A DNA stretch of 50,858 nucleotides from an uncultured Eubacteriales bacterium (lineage in GTDB: Bacteria > Bacillota > Clostridia > Lachnospirales > Lachnospiraceae). A model generated the notes under the pieces. That model had not been told where the DNA came from, made no database searches, and saw nothing but the letters and a program-made list of their open reading frames with translations. The translations under genes and the position numbers were made by a program. The stretch is taken from positions 1 to 50,858 of the forward strand of contig CASEML010000149.1 in NCBI GenBank assembly GCA_949289145.1, read 5' to 3'. How positions within the stretch are numbered: the stretch's first letter is position 1; each line of letters opens with the position of its first letter. Below are positions 1 to 8,356 of the stretch, in pieces.

Positions 1-96
1 GATGAGCTTACAATGAAATATATGAACTGGTACAATTATGTTCGACCACATTCATACAATAACTATTTAACACCAATGGAAGCTCGTTACAAATAG
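1..96 (+). pseudogene. IS3-family transposase, C-terminal fragment
   Basis: The first 31 codons are open from the window edge to a TAG stop. They read as the end of an IS3-type integrase-core transposase: a W-Y-N-Y-V-R-P-H-S stretch followed by N-N-Y-L-T-P-M-E-A. That is the family's usual ending around the catalytic glutamate helix, where YNxxRPHxxLxxxTPxE is typical. The body of the gene is outside the window, so I cannot say whether the complete gene is intact. An unrelated transposase remnant starts about 30 bp downstream, so this is probably a decayed mobile-element junction. Confidence 0.7.
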
Positions 97-127
97 ATAT
101 TTATCGAACAAAGTGTTACCAAAATGA

Positions 128-373
128 TTGACCAGTACAATCCAGAGTGAAGAAGGAATCCTGAAACGGCAGACACGGTCGATCCAGACGGAAGGGCACT
201 TTGGAGATATCAAGGAGAATGAAAACTTCCGGCGTTTTAACTACCGGTCAGAGGAGAAAGTATATAAAGAGTTCATGCTGTATGCGATTGGCAGGAATAT
301 CATGAAATACCATCGTTTTTTACATCATGAGATTGAAAAATACGAAGGAAAAAAGGAGCAGAAAACAGCTTAA
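128..373 (+). pseudogene. IS1182-family transposase, C-terminal remnant
   Basis: This 81-codon stretch matches the last part of an IS1182-type DDE transposase. It has R-S-I-Q-T-E-G-H-F-G-D-I-K, containing the conserved catalytic Glu region, then F-R-R-F-N-Y-R and the tail A-I-G-R-N-I-M-K-Y-H. The decayed element at 8196-9536 ends with the same pattern (N-R-S-I-Q-I-E-G-A-F-G-V-L-K). About 80% of the protein is missing and the TTG start has no convincing ribosome binding site, so I regard it as non-functional debris abutting the IS3 fragment. Confidence 0.75.
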
Positions 374-438
374 CCGAAGGAGTGCTCCAAAAAATCCAGA
401 CAAGGGGATTTTGCGCTCTGAAATAAGGGTTACAAAAG

Positions 439-507
439 GGAAGAGACAGTCCACTGGAGAATTCAGGTCTTAAAAAAGTCCGAATTTTCTAGGATTGTCT
501 CTTCTCT
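439..507 (+). terminator. Long imperfect hairpin at the end of the IS1182 remnant
   Basis: The arms GGAAGAGACAGTCC and GGATTGTCTCTTCT face each other around an inner GAATTC/GAATTTT pairing, making an approximately 69-nt imperfect hairpin. It lies just past the transposase remnant and in front of the 3' end of glgP. It could be the old IS end plus terminator, or a terminator shared by the convergent genes. I cannot separate these from sequence alone. Confidence 0.45.
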
Positions 508-570
508 ACATGTCAGGGGTTAAAAATCGGTATTAACCGACAGCCCCTTTTTCTTTCTTTATTTATTATA

Positions 571-3039
571 CTATCCTTCAATTTCCACTGTCACTTTATC
601 CAAATGCCAAATTTCATCCACATATTGCTGAATCGTTCTGTCAGAAGTAAATTTTCCAGAACATGCAGTATTTAAAATGGCACTCTTTGCCCAGCGACGT
701 TCATCTCTGTAAGCTTCTTCTACCTTCTTCTGTGCTTCCATATATGCCCGGAAATCTTTTAATATAAAGTAAGTATCTGCTCTGTCGCTATTGTTTGTAT
801 TTAGCAGTGAGTCATAAATTTCTCTAAACATATCCGGATCATTTGGTGCGTAGAATCCATTTATTAACTGCATCAATACTTTTCTTATATCCTGATCATT
901 ATTAAAAATTTCCATTGGATTATATCCGCCATTCTGCTCATAATTAATTACTTCATCTGAAGTAAGTCCGAATATAAATGCATTTTCTTCTCCAACTTCT
1001 TCTACAATCTCCACATTAGCACCATCTAAAGTCCCCAGTGTAAGTGCACCATTTAGCATAAATTTCATATTACCGGTGCCAGAAGCTTCCTTACTTGCTG
1101 TGGAAATCTGTTCACTGACGTCTGCTGCTGCAAAAATTATCTCCGCATTTGATACTCTGTAATCTTCAATGAATACTATTTTAATCTTTCCATTAATGGA
1201 ACGATCATTATTAATAATTGCTGCTACAGAGTTAATTAACTTAATAGTAAGTTTTGCTCTGCGGTATCCTGCCGCCGCCTTAGCACCGAAAATAAATGTT
1301 CTAGGATAAAATTCCATTTCTGGATGTTCTTTGATTTCATTATACAGATACATTACATGCAAAATATTAAGCAGCTGTCTTTTGTATTCATGAAGACGTT
1401 TTACTTGTACATCAAAAATTGAACGTGGGTCCACATCGATGTCATTATGCTCTTTAATATATTTTGCTAGACGAACTTTATTCTGATATTTAATATTCAT
1501 AAATTCCTGCTGTGCTTTTTCATCATCTGCATAGATTTTTAATTTTTTCATTTGCGATAAATCTGTAATCCATTCACTTCCTATATGTTCTGTTACCCAT
1601 CTGGCTAACAATGGATTTCCATGTAATAAGAAGCGGCGCTGGGTAATACCATTTGTTTTATTATTGAACTTTTCCGGCATCATTTCGTAGAAATCTTTTA
1701 ATTCTTTTTTCTTTAAGATTTCTGTATGAAGTTCCGCAACACCGTTTACAGAATAGCTTGCTGCAATAGCCAAATGAGCCATTTTCACCTGACCATCATA
1801 TATGATTGCCATTTTTCGGATTTTTTCATTGTCGCCCGGATATTTATTCTGTATTTCAAGTACAAATCTTCTGTTAATCTCTTCTACAATTTGATAAATT
1901 CTTGGAAGCAGTCTTGAGAACAATTCTATTGGCCATTTTTCCAATGCTTCTGCCATAATAGTATGATTTGTATAAGCACAGGTTTTAGTTGTTACTTCCC
2001 ATGCTTCTTCCCATGAGAGTCCCTCTTCGTCCATAAAGATTCTCATTAATTCAGCTACTGCAACGGTAGGATGTGTATCATTTAACTGGAATGTTACTTT
2101 CTCATGGAATTTCTTGATATCATCATGTTTGTCTTTATATTTCTTGATTGCAGTCTGTACGCTGGCAGAAATAAAGAAATATTGCTGTTTTAAGCGAAGT
2201 TCCTTACCTGCATAATGGTTATCATTAGGATACAGCACTTCTACAATAGTTTTTGCCAAATTTTCTTGTTCCACCGCTTTTTGATAATCCCCTTTATCAA
2301 AAGAATCTAAATGGAACTCGTTGATTGCCTGTGCATCCCAGATACGAAGTGTGTTTACCACATTATTTCCGTAGCCCACAATTGGCAAATCGTATGGTAC
2401 TGCTAATACAGAACTATAATTTTCCTGAATAAAAACATTACGCTTTTGTTCTTTATCATATTCAATACGAATATTCCCACCGAACTTTACTTCTGTAGCG
2501 TATTCCGGACGGCGCAGTTCAAAAGGATTGCCATCTTTCAACCATTGATCTGGTACTTCCACCTGATATCCGTTTTCTATTTTCTGTTTAAACATACCAT
2601 AACGGTAACGAATACCGCACCCGTAGGCTGAATACCCCAAAGTAGCAAGTGAATCAAGAAAACATGCTGCCAGCCGTCCCAAACCGCCATTTCCTAATGC
2701 TGCGTCAGGCTCCTGATCCTCAACTACGTTAATATCTAAACCTAATTCTTCCAATGCTTCTTTTACATTATCATAATAACAAAGATTAATCAGATTATTT
2801 CCCAAAGCCCTGCCCATTAAGAATTCCATGGATAAATAATATACTGTTTTTGGGTCGGACTTTTCATATTCTTTCTGTGTTGCCAGCCATGCATCAATAA
2901 TATTATCCTTAACAGCATAAGATACTGCCTGAAATATTTGCTGATCATCTGCCTCCTTCAATTGTTTACGAAAAAGTGTTTTTACATTATATTCCACACT
3001 TCTCTTAAACATTTCTTTGTCAAATTTCGGTCTTGCCAT
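571..3039 (-). CDS. glgP: Glycogen/starch/maltodextrin phosphorylase
   Basis: This 822-aa protein has the full length of family GT35 alpha-glucan phosphorylases, which release glucose-1-phosphate from the non-reducing ends of alpha-1,4-glucans in the cytoplasm using pyridoxal phosphate. Visible signatures are the N-terminal Y-Y-L-S-M-E-F-L-M-G-R, the glycine-rich G-N-G-G-L-G-R-L-A-A-C, Q-L-N-D-T-H-P, the V-K-R-L-H-E-Y-K-R-Q block, and the PLP-lysine motif E-A-S-G-T-G-N-M-K-F near residue 658. The ATG follows a strong GGAGGAGG ribosome binding site. It is apparently monocistronic, with a possible structured RNA about 240 bp upstream. The exact substrate (glycogen or maltodextrin) cannot be told, so the symbol is by family. 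A secreted CBM21-like starch/glycogen-binding protein lies about 4 kb away on the other strand. Confidence 0.96.
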   Translation of the reverse strand: MARPKFDKEMFKRSVEYNVKTLFRKQLKEADDQQIFQAVSYAVKDNIIDAWLATQKEYEKSDPKTVYYLSMEFLMGRALGNNLINLCYYDNVKEALEELGLDINVVEDQEPDAALGNGGLGRLAACFLDSLATLGYSAYGCGIRYRYGMFKQKIENGYQVEVPDQWLKDGNPFELRRPEYATEVKFGGNIRIEYDKEQKRNVFIQENYSSVLAVPYDLPIVGYGNNVVNTLRIWDAQAINEFHLDSFDKGDYQKAVEQENLAKTIVEVLYPNDNHYAGKELRLKQQYFFISASVQTAIKKYKDKHDDIKKFHEKVTFQLNDTHPTVAVAELMRIFMDEEGLSWEEAWEVTTKTCAYTNHTIMAEALEKWPIELFSRLLPRIYQIVEEINRRFVLEIQNKYPGDNEKIRKMAIIYDGQVKMAHLAIAASYSVNGVAELHTEILKKKELKDFYEMMPEKFNNKTNGITQRRFLLHGNPLLARWVTEHIGSEWITDLSQMKKLKIYADDEKAQQEFMNIKYQNKVRLAKYIKEHNDIDVDPRSIFDVQVKRLHEYKRQLLNILHVMYLYNEIKEHPEMEFYPRTFIFGAKAAAGYRRAKLTIKLINSVAAIINNDRSINGKIKIVFIEDYRVSNAEIIFAAADVSEQISTASKEASGTGNMKFMLNGALTLGTLDGANVEIVEEVGEENAFIFGLTSDEVINYEQNGGYNPMEIFNNDQDIRKVLMQLINGFYAPNDPDMFREIYDSLLNTNNSDRADTYFILKDFRAYMEAQKKVEEAYRDERRWAKSAILNTACSGKFTSDRTIQQYVDEIWHLDKVTVEIEG

Positions 3040-3273
3040 TGCTGTGCCTCCTCCTTTTTAACTGATAACCTACAAAATGGCGTTATTCATATTATCGTCA
3101 TTTTTTTATGGAAACATAAACCTTTTTTTATTATTTATGTAAAAATATGGAAAGCGTGATTTTAATCTCTATGATATTTTTCCTTCCTATTTTCCATTCT
3201 ACCACAGTTCTAAGAGCGAGAAAATAGCGAGTTTTTCAGGTGGATTCCTACCTTTTGGGGATACGAAAAAAAT

Positions 3274-3382
3274 AAAAAAAGGCCTCCTCCGTCCTCCCAA
3301 TGGAGCAGGTCCTGCTGAATACCTGTATCCCGTTGGCCCAGCTTGAACGGGAAACCATATTGAAGCGGTAGTATATGAGGCT
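3274..3382 (-). ncRNA. Candidate small structured RNA ending in a U-run
   Basis: Between the ABC permease gene and glgP there is a compact, comparatively GC-rich block that folds into several stems on the minus strand. An outer stem pairs GCCUC (about 3382) with GAGGC (about 3281). An inner stem pairs CAAUAUGG with CCAUUG. There are hairpins CCCGUU/AACGGG and CAGGU/ACCUG. The outer stem is followed directly by seven U's, as in an intrinsic terminator. It might be an independent small RNA, a leader of glgP, or an elaborate terminator of the upstream operon. It matches no riboswitch class I recognise, and it lacks the GGAAGxA loop expected of SRP RNA. Confidence 0.4.
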
Positions 3383-3405
3383 ATGATAAAATTCAGAAAA
3401 CATTA

Positions 3406-4617
3406 CTATTCCGTTTCCTTTGATAACTTTAGCAATACCAAGATATCTTTTTGGGTATATCTATAAAGAATATTACTTATCACTGCCCATATTATGATCA
3501 TCAATATTATAACCCCAAATGCCACAATTCCCAATGCTATAAAATTTGCTTTTCCTAAAATACCCATACCCATAATGAATCCTACTATAACTACCGCACT
3601 TAAAATAACTCCAAATATGCCATTTAATCCATGAGAATATATATTCCATATTGTCTTTTGAGAATAGCCCATTTGTTTTAAAATCCCCATATCTTTTTGT
3701 TGTAATTTATAGTAATTTCTAAATGATATAATTGTTGACGTTGTTGAAATCATGACTATTACTATCACAAACAAAATGGCAGATATAATAATAAGTCGAA
3801 CTGTTCCATCTAAATTTTCAAAGGCTTTTATTGTGTATTGTGTGCAGTAGTTTTTATCCTCTAATTCCTCTGCTATAACTTTCACCTCACTAATATTATT
3901 CACATATATATAATAACTTTCAATCATGTTCATCCCATAATTATCTCCATTATCATAATTATGTTGAATTTTATTCCACTCTATATTATATATTTGCTCT
4001 ATTATTTTTTTATAATCATTATATGTTATATAACTATCTTCCGAACTCCCATTTGTATATAAAGAGTATATATTATTATTATTTTCAATTTGTTTTATTT
4101 TATATTCTTCTTCTAAATAATCATATGCCTCACATCCCCCTTCTGAAACTCTTATTTTAGGAATTTGTAAAGTCACATTATTGTTTCTTACTGTATTTTG
4201 ATATATAACATTTTCTTCTTCCTGATATTTTCCAAGCATATACAATGTTTTGGGATTAATTGCTTTTATATAATACATGTCCTCAGTAATGCTATTAATA
4301 CCACACTCAATTTGATATACCCCATAGGTGTCATATCTGTTCCTATATTTTTTATCTAATATTTTTTTAATATTCTCTTCATCCTGAAATTTTAACATTT
4401 CAATTTGATTATTTTCATCCCATTTATAGGTGATTTTTATCATATGCGTATTTTCATTTTTTATAAATTCCTGATTTATATTCTCATATTCCTTTATTAA
4501 AAGACAACCGCCTAGAATAATAAGTAGCATGGAAAAAAAGAAAAATAACAAAGATACCTTAAATAGCCCTGTTGTTTTTTTTAATAATAATTTAGATAAA
4601 TTCTTGTTCTTTATCAT
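3406..4617 (-). CDS. ABC transporter permease, FtsX/MacB-like
   Basis: This 403-aa membrane protein has one N-terminal transmembrane helix (about residues 18-40), a roughly 220-residue extracytoplasmic domain, and three C-terminal helices (about 270-295, 325-350, 355-385). That is the topology of FtsX/MacB-type permeases, which act mechanically on extracellular peptides or lipoproteins rather than forming a classic channel. The cytoplasmic segment after the second helix has the L-Q-Q-K-D-M-G-I-L-K-Q-M-G coupling motif typical of the family. Its start overlaps the end of the ATPase gene by 26 bp, so the two are translationally coupled and form one exporter. The substrate may be the secreted 175-aa protein or another peptide of the same operon, but this is inference. 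Confidence 0.8.
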   Translation of the reverse strand: MIKNKNLSKLLLKKTTGLFKVSLLFFFFSMLLIILGGCLLIKEYENINQEFIKNENTHMIKITYKWDENNQIEMLKFQDEENIKKILDKKYRNRYDTYGVYQIECGINSITEDMYYIKAINPKTLYMLGKYQEEENVIYQNTVRNNNVTLQIPKIRVSEGGCEAYDYLEEEYKIKQIENNNNIYSLYTNGSSEDSYITYNDYKKIIEQIYNIEWNKIQHNYDNGDNYGMNMIESYYIYVNNISEVKVIAEELEDKNYCTQYTIKAFENLDGTVRLIIISAILFVIVIVMISTTSTIISFRNYYKLQQKDMGILKQMGYSQKTIWNIYSHGLNGIFGVILSAVVIVGFIMGMGILGKANFIALGIVAFGVIILMIIIWAVISNILYRYTQKDILVLLKLSKETE

Positions 4618-5224
4618 ATTTCAATTTCCCTTCCTTTATGGCTAAAACTTCACACTTCATGTACTTTTCAATATTATCATGACTTACTATAATAAGAGTT
4701 TTATCTTTAAAACATTCCTCTATTAACTCCATTATTTTTTTCTTATTCTTTTCATCTAATCTAGATGTTGGTTCGTCCAGCAAAATGATATCAGGATTAG
4801 ATAATAGACTATTTACAATCTGTACTCTCTGTCGTTCTCCTCCTGAAAGTAATGATATTTTTTCATGTCTTAGTTGTTCTAAACCAACTCTTTTAAGATA
4901 TTCTGATATTTTACAATGTTCCACCTCTATATTTTTTTCTTTTAAAGCTCCGGCTTTTAACTCTATATTTTGCAATATACTTAGATTTTGAAACAACATA
5001 TCTTCCTGAAACATATACTCTATTATTTTATTTTTTAATATTATTACTCTGCCTTCTTGTGGTTTTATATAGCCACATATAAGATTCAAAATTGTTGTTT
5101 TTCCTATTCCACTTTCTCCTTTTATGACATATGTTTTTCCTTCTTCAAAATTATAGCTGCAATTTATCAGTAATTTTCTATTGTTAAAACCATGAGTTAT
5201 ATTTTCTAACTTAATTTCACACAT
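4592..5224 (-). CDS. ABC transporter ATP-binding protein, MacB/LolD-like
   Basis: A 210-aa stand-alone nucleotide-binding domain. It shows Walker A G-E-S-G-I-G-K-T (about residues 37-44), a Q-loop glutamine (F-Q-E-D), the signature L-S-G-G-E-R-Q, Walker B I-I-L-L-D-E-P-T-S and the switch histidine in I-V-S-H-D. It powers the permease encoded immediately downstream. The length and type resemble ATPases placed beside small secreted peptides or bacteriocins, but no family-specific motif identifies its cargo. It lies 15 bp after the lipoprotein gene in the same direction. Confidence 0.87.
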   Translation of the reverse strand: MCEIKLENITHGFNNRKLLINCSYNFEEGKTYVIKGESGIGKTTILNLICGYIKPQEGRVIILKNKIIEYMFQEDMLFQNLSILQNIELKAGALKEKNIEVEHCKISEYLKRVGLEQLRHEKISLLSGGERQRVQIVNSLLSNPDIILLDEPTSRLDEKNKKKIMELIEECFKDKTLIIVSHDNIEKYMKCEVLAIKEGKLKYDKEQEFI

Positions 5225-5239
5225 ATTTTTTTCCTTAAC

Positions 5240-6124
5240 TTATTTTTCTAATTTAATTTCTTCTATTCCATTTTGGCAATAGACCTTCATAATTCCGTCG
5301 TTAATCTGATAATCTATAGGATTTTTAATACTTTTAATCACATGTCCATCATTGGTATCTGTAATATAACACATCAGCTCACCTTCCGAAGATGCGTCTA
5401 TTTGAATTAGTAAGTGATATTCTTCTATAAAATGATTATCTATTTTCTTTGTGAACTCTCTTGTTTGTGAAATTAATTTTCCGTTTTCTTCCAAAAAAAT
5501 ATTGTTATTTACTTCATATATTTCTCCTCCTTCTATATCTTCATATATAATATTGTTATTTTGTTCTTCAGATTCTGCTTCTATTTTTATCTCGTATATA
5601 TCGTAGGTATCCTTGTTTTCTTTATATACGCTATATAATAATTTATCATCTATGATTGCTCCATCTGATATTTTCTCTTTCGTTTTATAACATAATTCCA
5701 AGGTTCCGTCTGTGGACAATTTTACAATTTCTCGCTCTTCTCCGGTAATTCCTCTATAAATTAAAAAATAATAAAGATTTCTTTCTTGATCTGCTGCCAA
5801 TGGAAAAATTGCATCCTCCTTATTTTCCATTTTATATACCTCTTTTACTGTTCCATCTATGATTTCTATAATTTTAAAATTTCCATCTTCATTATTTCCT
5901 GTAGTATAATACCTATTGGTAGTATTAAATTCGTATTGATAGGTATCCTCCTCATCATATAATTTTTGTACGCCGCCATTTATTGTATCGTACAATACCA
6001 GATTATTGTTCCAATGATCATATATCACTATACTTTCTTTTAATTTTCCATCATCTGCCTTTCCACAAGCCGTAAAGCCCAAACATAAAAACAATAAATA
6101 AACACATAATTTTATATTTTTCAT
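5240..6124 (-). CDS. Putative lipoprotein, unknown function
   Basis: A 294-aa protein beginning with a short basic n-region, a hydrophobic core and a lipobox L-G-F-T-A-C (Cys at about residue 20). It should be lipid-anchored outside the membrane. The mature part is acidic and rich in short beta-strand patterns (Y-D-T-I-N-G-G, D-G-T-L-E-L-C), with DG-containing turns spaced like the blades of a beta-propeller. That fold is a guess. I recognise no named family. Its place between the secreted protein and the ABC exporter suggests it is the exporter's surface partner or part of an immunity function. Confidence 0.75.
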   Translation of the reverse strand: MKNIKLCVYLLFLCLGFTACGKADDGKLKESIVIYDHWNNNLVLYDTINGGVQKLYDEEDTYQYEFNTTNRYYTTGNNEDGNFKIIEIIDGTVKEVYKMENKEDAIFPLAADQERNLYYFLIYRGITGEEREIVKLSTDGTLELCYKTKEKISDGAIIDDKLLYSVYKENKDTYDIYEIKIEAESEEQNNNIIYEDIEGGEIYEVNNNIFLEENGKLISQTREFTKKIDNHFIEEYHLLIQIDASSEGELMCYITDTNDGHVIKSIKNPIDYQINDGIMKVYCQNGIEEIKLEK

Positions 6125-6144
6125 AATTCTCCTTAACCTAACAC

Positions 6145-6173
6145 AAAGCCCCCACCGAAAAGGTAAGGGCTTT
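6145..6173 (-). terminator. Intercistronic hairpin (attenuator-like)
   Basis: A 12-bp stem, AAAGCCCTTACC with GGTGGGGGCTTT on the minus strand (two T-G wobbles), sits between the secreted-protein gene and the lipoprotein gene. The good T-run lies on the plus-strand side, so on the minus strand it should act as a partial terminator or an mRNA-protecting hairpin. This would give more message for the first gene than for the transporter genes. Confidence 0.55.
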
Positions 6174-6183
6174 TTATACTTAA

Positions 6184-6711
6184 CTAAACACCAGCCGAAA
6201 TTGTATATGGTTTTTTATTTCCTTTAATCAGAACCCTAGCTTCATTTATTACACTAAATGTTTTTCTCCGATAATCTTTTTTAGGTGCAACAATCGCATT
6301 AGACCTCCAACTTGATTCTTTTGCTCCATTGGTATTAGACCAATATCTAGACGCTGTAGGTACTGTTTGCCAACTAGAAGAACTGCTTGCATTAGCACTT
6401 ACTGTTGCTCCATAGCCCACTCCCATTGCTAAACTTGCTCCACTTCTTAATGAAGCTGATACACGCCATGTTGTTCTTATTTCCTTCACTTTTGCTTTTC
6501 CACTATATTTTGCCGAAACCTGATAATCCCATTGATATGTTGTTCCTGACTTTGATGGACTATTACTTCTCCATACATTCGAATATAGCTTTCCCCCTTC
6601 CTTTACGCTCTTTGATTTACTTTGATTTGCTGCATACACATCTATTGTCATACAAGCTGTCATAATACTTAATGCCATTAAAATGACCCCAATTTTTTTA
6701 ATCTTTTTCAT
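6184..6711 (-). CDS. Secreted 175-aa protein, unknown function
   Basis: The N-terminus has a basic start, a hydrophobic helix (V-I-L-M-A-L-S-I-M-T-A-C) and a probable signal peptidase site after V-Y-A-A, so a mature protein of about 147 residues is exported. The mature part is basic, rich in Ser, Tyr, Trp and Lys, and has repeated aromatic-Ser patterns (Y-S-N-V-W-R-S-N-S, R-Y-W-S-N-T-N-G, S-S-W-R-S-N) like small beta-sandwich secreted proteins. The gene is first in an operon with a lipoprotein and a MacB-like exporter and has its own consensus promoter. The arrangement is reminiscent of bacteriocin loci such as lactococcin 972, but I cannot confirm membership in that family. Confidence 0.75.
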   Translation of the reverse strand: MKKIKKIGVILMALSIMTACMTIDVYAANQSKSKSVKEGGKLYSNVWRSNSPSKSGTTYQWDYQVSAKYSGKAKVKEIRTTWRVSASLRSGASLAMGVGYGATVSANASSSSSWQTVPTASRYWSNTNGAKESSWRSNAIVAPKKDYRRKTFSVINEARVLIKGNKKPYTISAGV

Positions 6712-6757
6712 CCTATTAATTAACTCCTAATTTGTATTTTTTGTCATGACGAAGCAT

Positions 6758-6787
6758 ATTATAATATAGCTATATATATATAGTCAA
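6758..6787 (-). promoter_or_regulatory. Predicted vegetative promoter of the 6711-3406 operon
   Basis: On the minus strand, TTGACT (6787-6782) and TATAAT (6763-6758) are separated by 18 bp. They lie about 47 bp upstream of the ATG at 6711, which is preceded by AGGAG about 12 nt away. This is close to the housekeeping sigma-factor consensus. Confidence 0.65.
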
Positions 6788-7390
6788 TATGTTTTTTGTT
6801 TTATTAATTTTATCTACATTTAAATCTAAGAAAACATATTTTTTTACAATAAGTTTTTACTAGTCAAAATAATATAAATATATTCGTTTTATCTTATTTA
6901 TTTTATCAACGACAATATCATAAGAGCAACTACATCAAAATGCAAAATTATTCCACCTCACTAAAATCTATATTAATAAAAAAAATTTAGTACTTCCACC
7001 ATAATTCGTAAATTTTGCTCATTATATCAAAGTCATGACCCCCATTTCAAATGGGAAATATAAATATTATTCATTATTGTTTCAAGACAAACTAGCAATT
7101 CATTACCAATTACAAAGAATTTTGGAAAGCCTTATAAATTAGGGAACTATAGAGATTTTAAGGACAGACCATCGAAAATACAATTTTATCAAAGAAATTG
7201 CATATTCACAATCTGGCTTTGCCTCTTGCCTTCTATAATTAACTTTGATCTGCCATATATACCCTTTACCTATTATCTACACTTATTTTAAATACCAATG
7301 TTTTTGTTAACTTAATGTATTGTTTAATATAATTATTTTTTATATTATTTTGTAGTATTATTATACTGTAAGTACTTGCAGCAAAATTAT
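6788..7390. other. AT-rich divergent intergenic region
   Basis: About 600 bp between two divergent genes contains no convincing ORF, repeat or RNA fold. The part next to 7413 is very AT-rich and contains a TATACT at about 7364 that may be the -10 of the plus-strand CBM21 gene. Otherwise I see nothing supportable. Confidence 0.4.
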
Positions 7391-7412
7391 ATATAACAAA
7401 AGGAGGAATTTT

Positions 7413-8156
7413 ATGAAAGTAAGGAAAAAAATCAAAAAATTATCAGCTGTCATAATGACATTTGCAATGTTATTTGGACTTCTGCCCATGTTAGGCTGTG
7501 GGATTACAGCAAAAGCAGATTATAATCCGGTAAAGATGTATTCTGTAGATACAACATTTAGCAGATATGGTATTACAACCCGCAATATTTACATTCAGGT
7601 AGATGCCAGCAGCGCTGCTAATAAACAGGTATACGTTCACTATGAACTTGTCAATGAAGATGAGTGGCAAGATGCACAGGCATCTTTTGTTACTAAATTA
7701 GATGACAACACTGAAATCTGGAAAGCAACTGTTTCAGGGATCATAACTGGGCAGTTTGCTATTAAGTATGTAGGCGATGGTCAGGTTTACTGGGATAACA
7801 ATAATGGGAATAATTATGCATATGATGATATTTTAGGAACAGCTAACGTATCTGCCCAGCGCCTGAGATCTAGTCTAGATGGCTACTCTTTATATGTTGC
7901 AGTGAAAAATCTTGCTTATAATAAAGTAGTTAGAGTAAGATATACTTATGACAACTGGGCGACTTATCAGGATGCTGATTTAACCTACTCTTATACTCTT
8001 ACAGGTACAAACAATGAAATATGGGGTACTACACTTAGTATTCCAAGTTCAACTAGCGGTTTCCAATTCTGTGTTTACTATCAGGTAAATGGTCAGACAT
8101 ACTGGGACAACAATTTTGGTTCTAATTATGATTCCAGTTATTACAGAGCATATTAA
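7413..8156 (+). CDS. Secreted protein with two tandem CBM21-like modules
   Basis: A 247-aa protein with a Sec signal peptide (K-K-I-K-K-L then a hydrophobic core, probable cleavage after I-T-A-K-A, about residue 35) and nothing else but two carbohydrate-binding modules. Module 1 (about 40-140) and module 2 (about 150-245) both end in the family hallmark G-Q-x-Y-W-D-N-N-x-G-x-N-Y. Module 2 also has V-R-V-R-Y-T-Y-D-N-W-A-T-Y. These match the CBM21 fold known from fungal glucoamylase and animal glycogen-targeting subunits, so binding to starch or glycogen outside the cell is likely. No catalytic domain or sortase signal is present. The ATG follows AAAGGAGG. Module 1 is more divergent (E-L-V-N-E-D-E-W replaces the Y-D-N-W block). 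A CBM53-type assignment is the main alternative. Confidence 0.8.
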   Translation: MKVRKKIKKLSAVIMTFAMLFGLLPMLGCGITAKADYNPVKMYSVDTTFSRYGITTRNIYIQVDASSAANKQVYVHYELVNEDEWQDAQASFVTKLDDNTEIWKATVSGIITGQFAIKYVGDGQVYWDNNNGNNYAYDDILGTANVSAQRLRSSLDGYSLYVAVKNLAYNKVVRVRYTYDNWATYQDADLTYSYTLTGTNNEIWGTTLSIPSSTSGFQFCVYYQVNGQTYWDNNFGSNYDSSYYRAY

Positions 8157-8258
8157 TTAGTTAACCCATTCCAAAGGAAATACATTCAACACATTAAAGG
8201 GGCTGTTGCAAAATCATGAAATTAGATGATGGAGTGATACCCTCGCTCTAGCAAAAAG

Positions 8259-8307
8259 GAAAACCGGAAGAAATTCCACTCAATCTGTGAATTCCTTCCG
8301 GTTTTTT
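8259..8307 (-). terminator. Terminator hairpin inside the IS1182 end
   Basis: The arms AAACCGGAAGAAATTC and GAATTCCTTCCGGTTT form a long stem just after the transposase stop and inside the left inverted repeat. It has A/T-rich flanks on both sides, so it could stop transcription in either direction. Confidence 0.6.
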
Positions 8308-8356
8308 GCACACTTTAATAAGGCTGTTTTGTTATATTCATTTTAAGCGGATTCCT

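Noticed and set aside
6788-7390. Hidden small gene in the divergent gap
   Set aside because: All frames are broken by frequent stops and no ribosome binding site precedes any short ORF.
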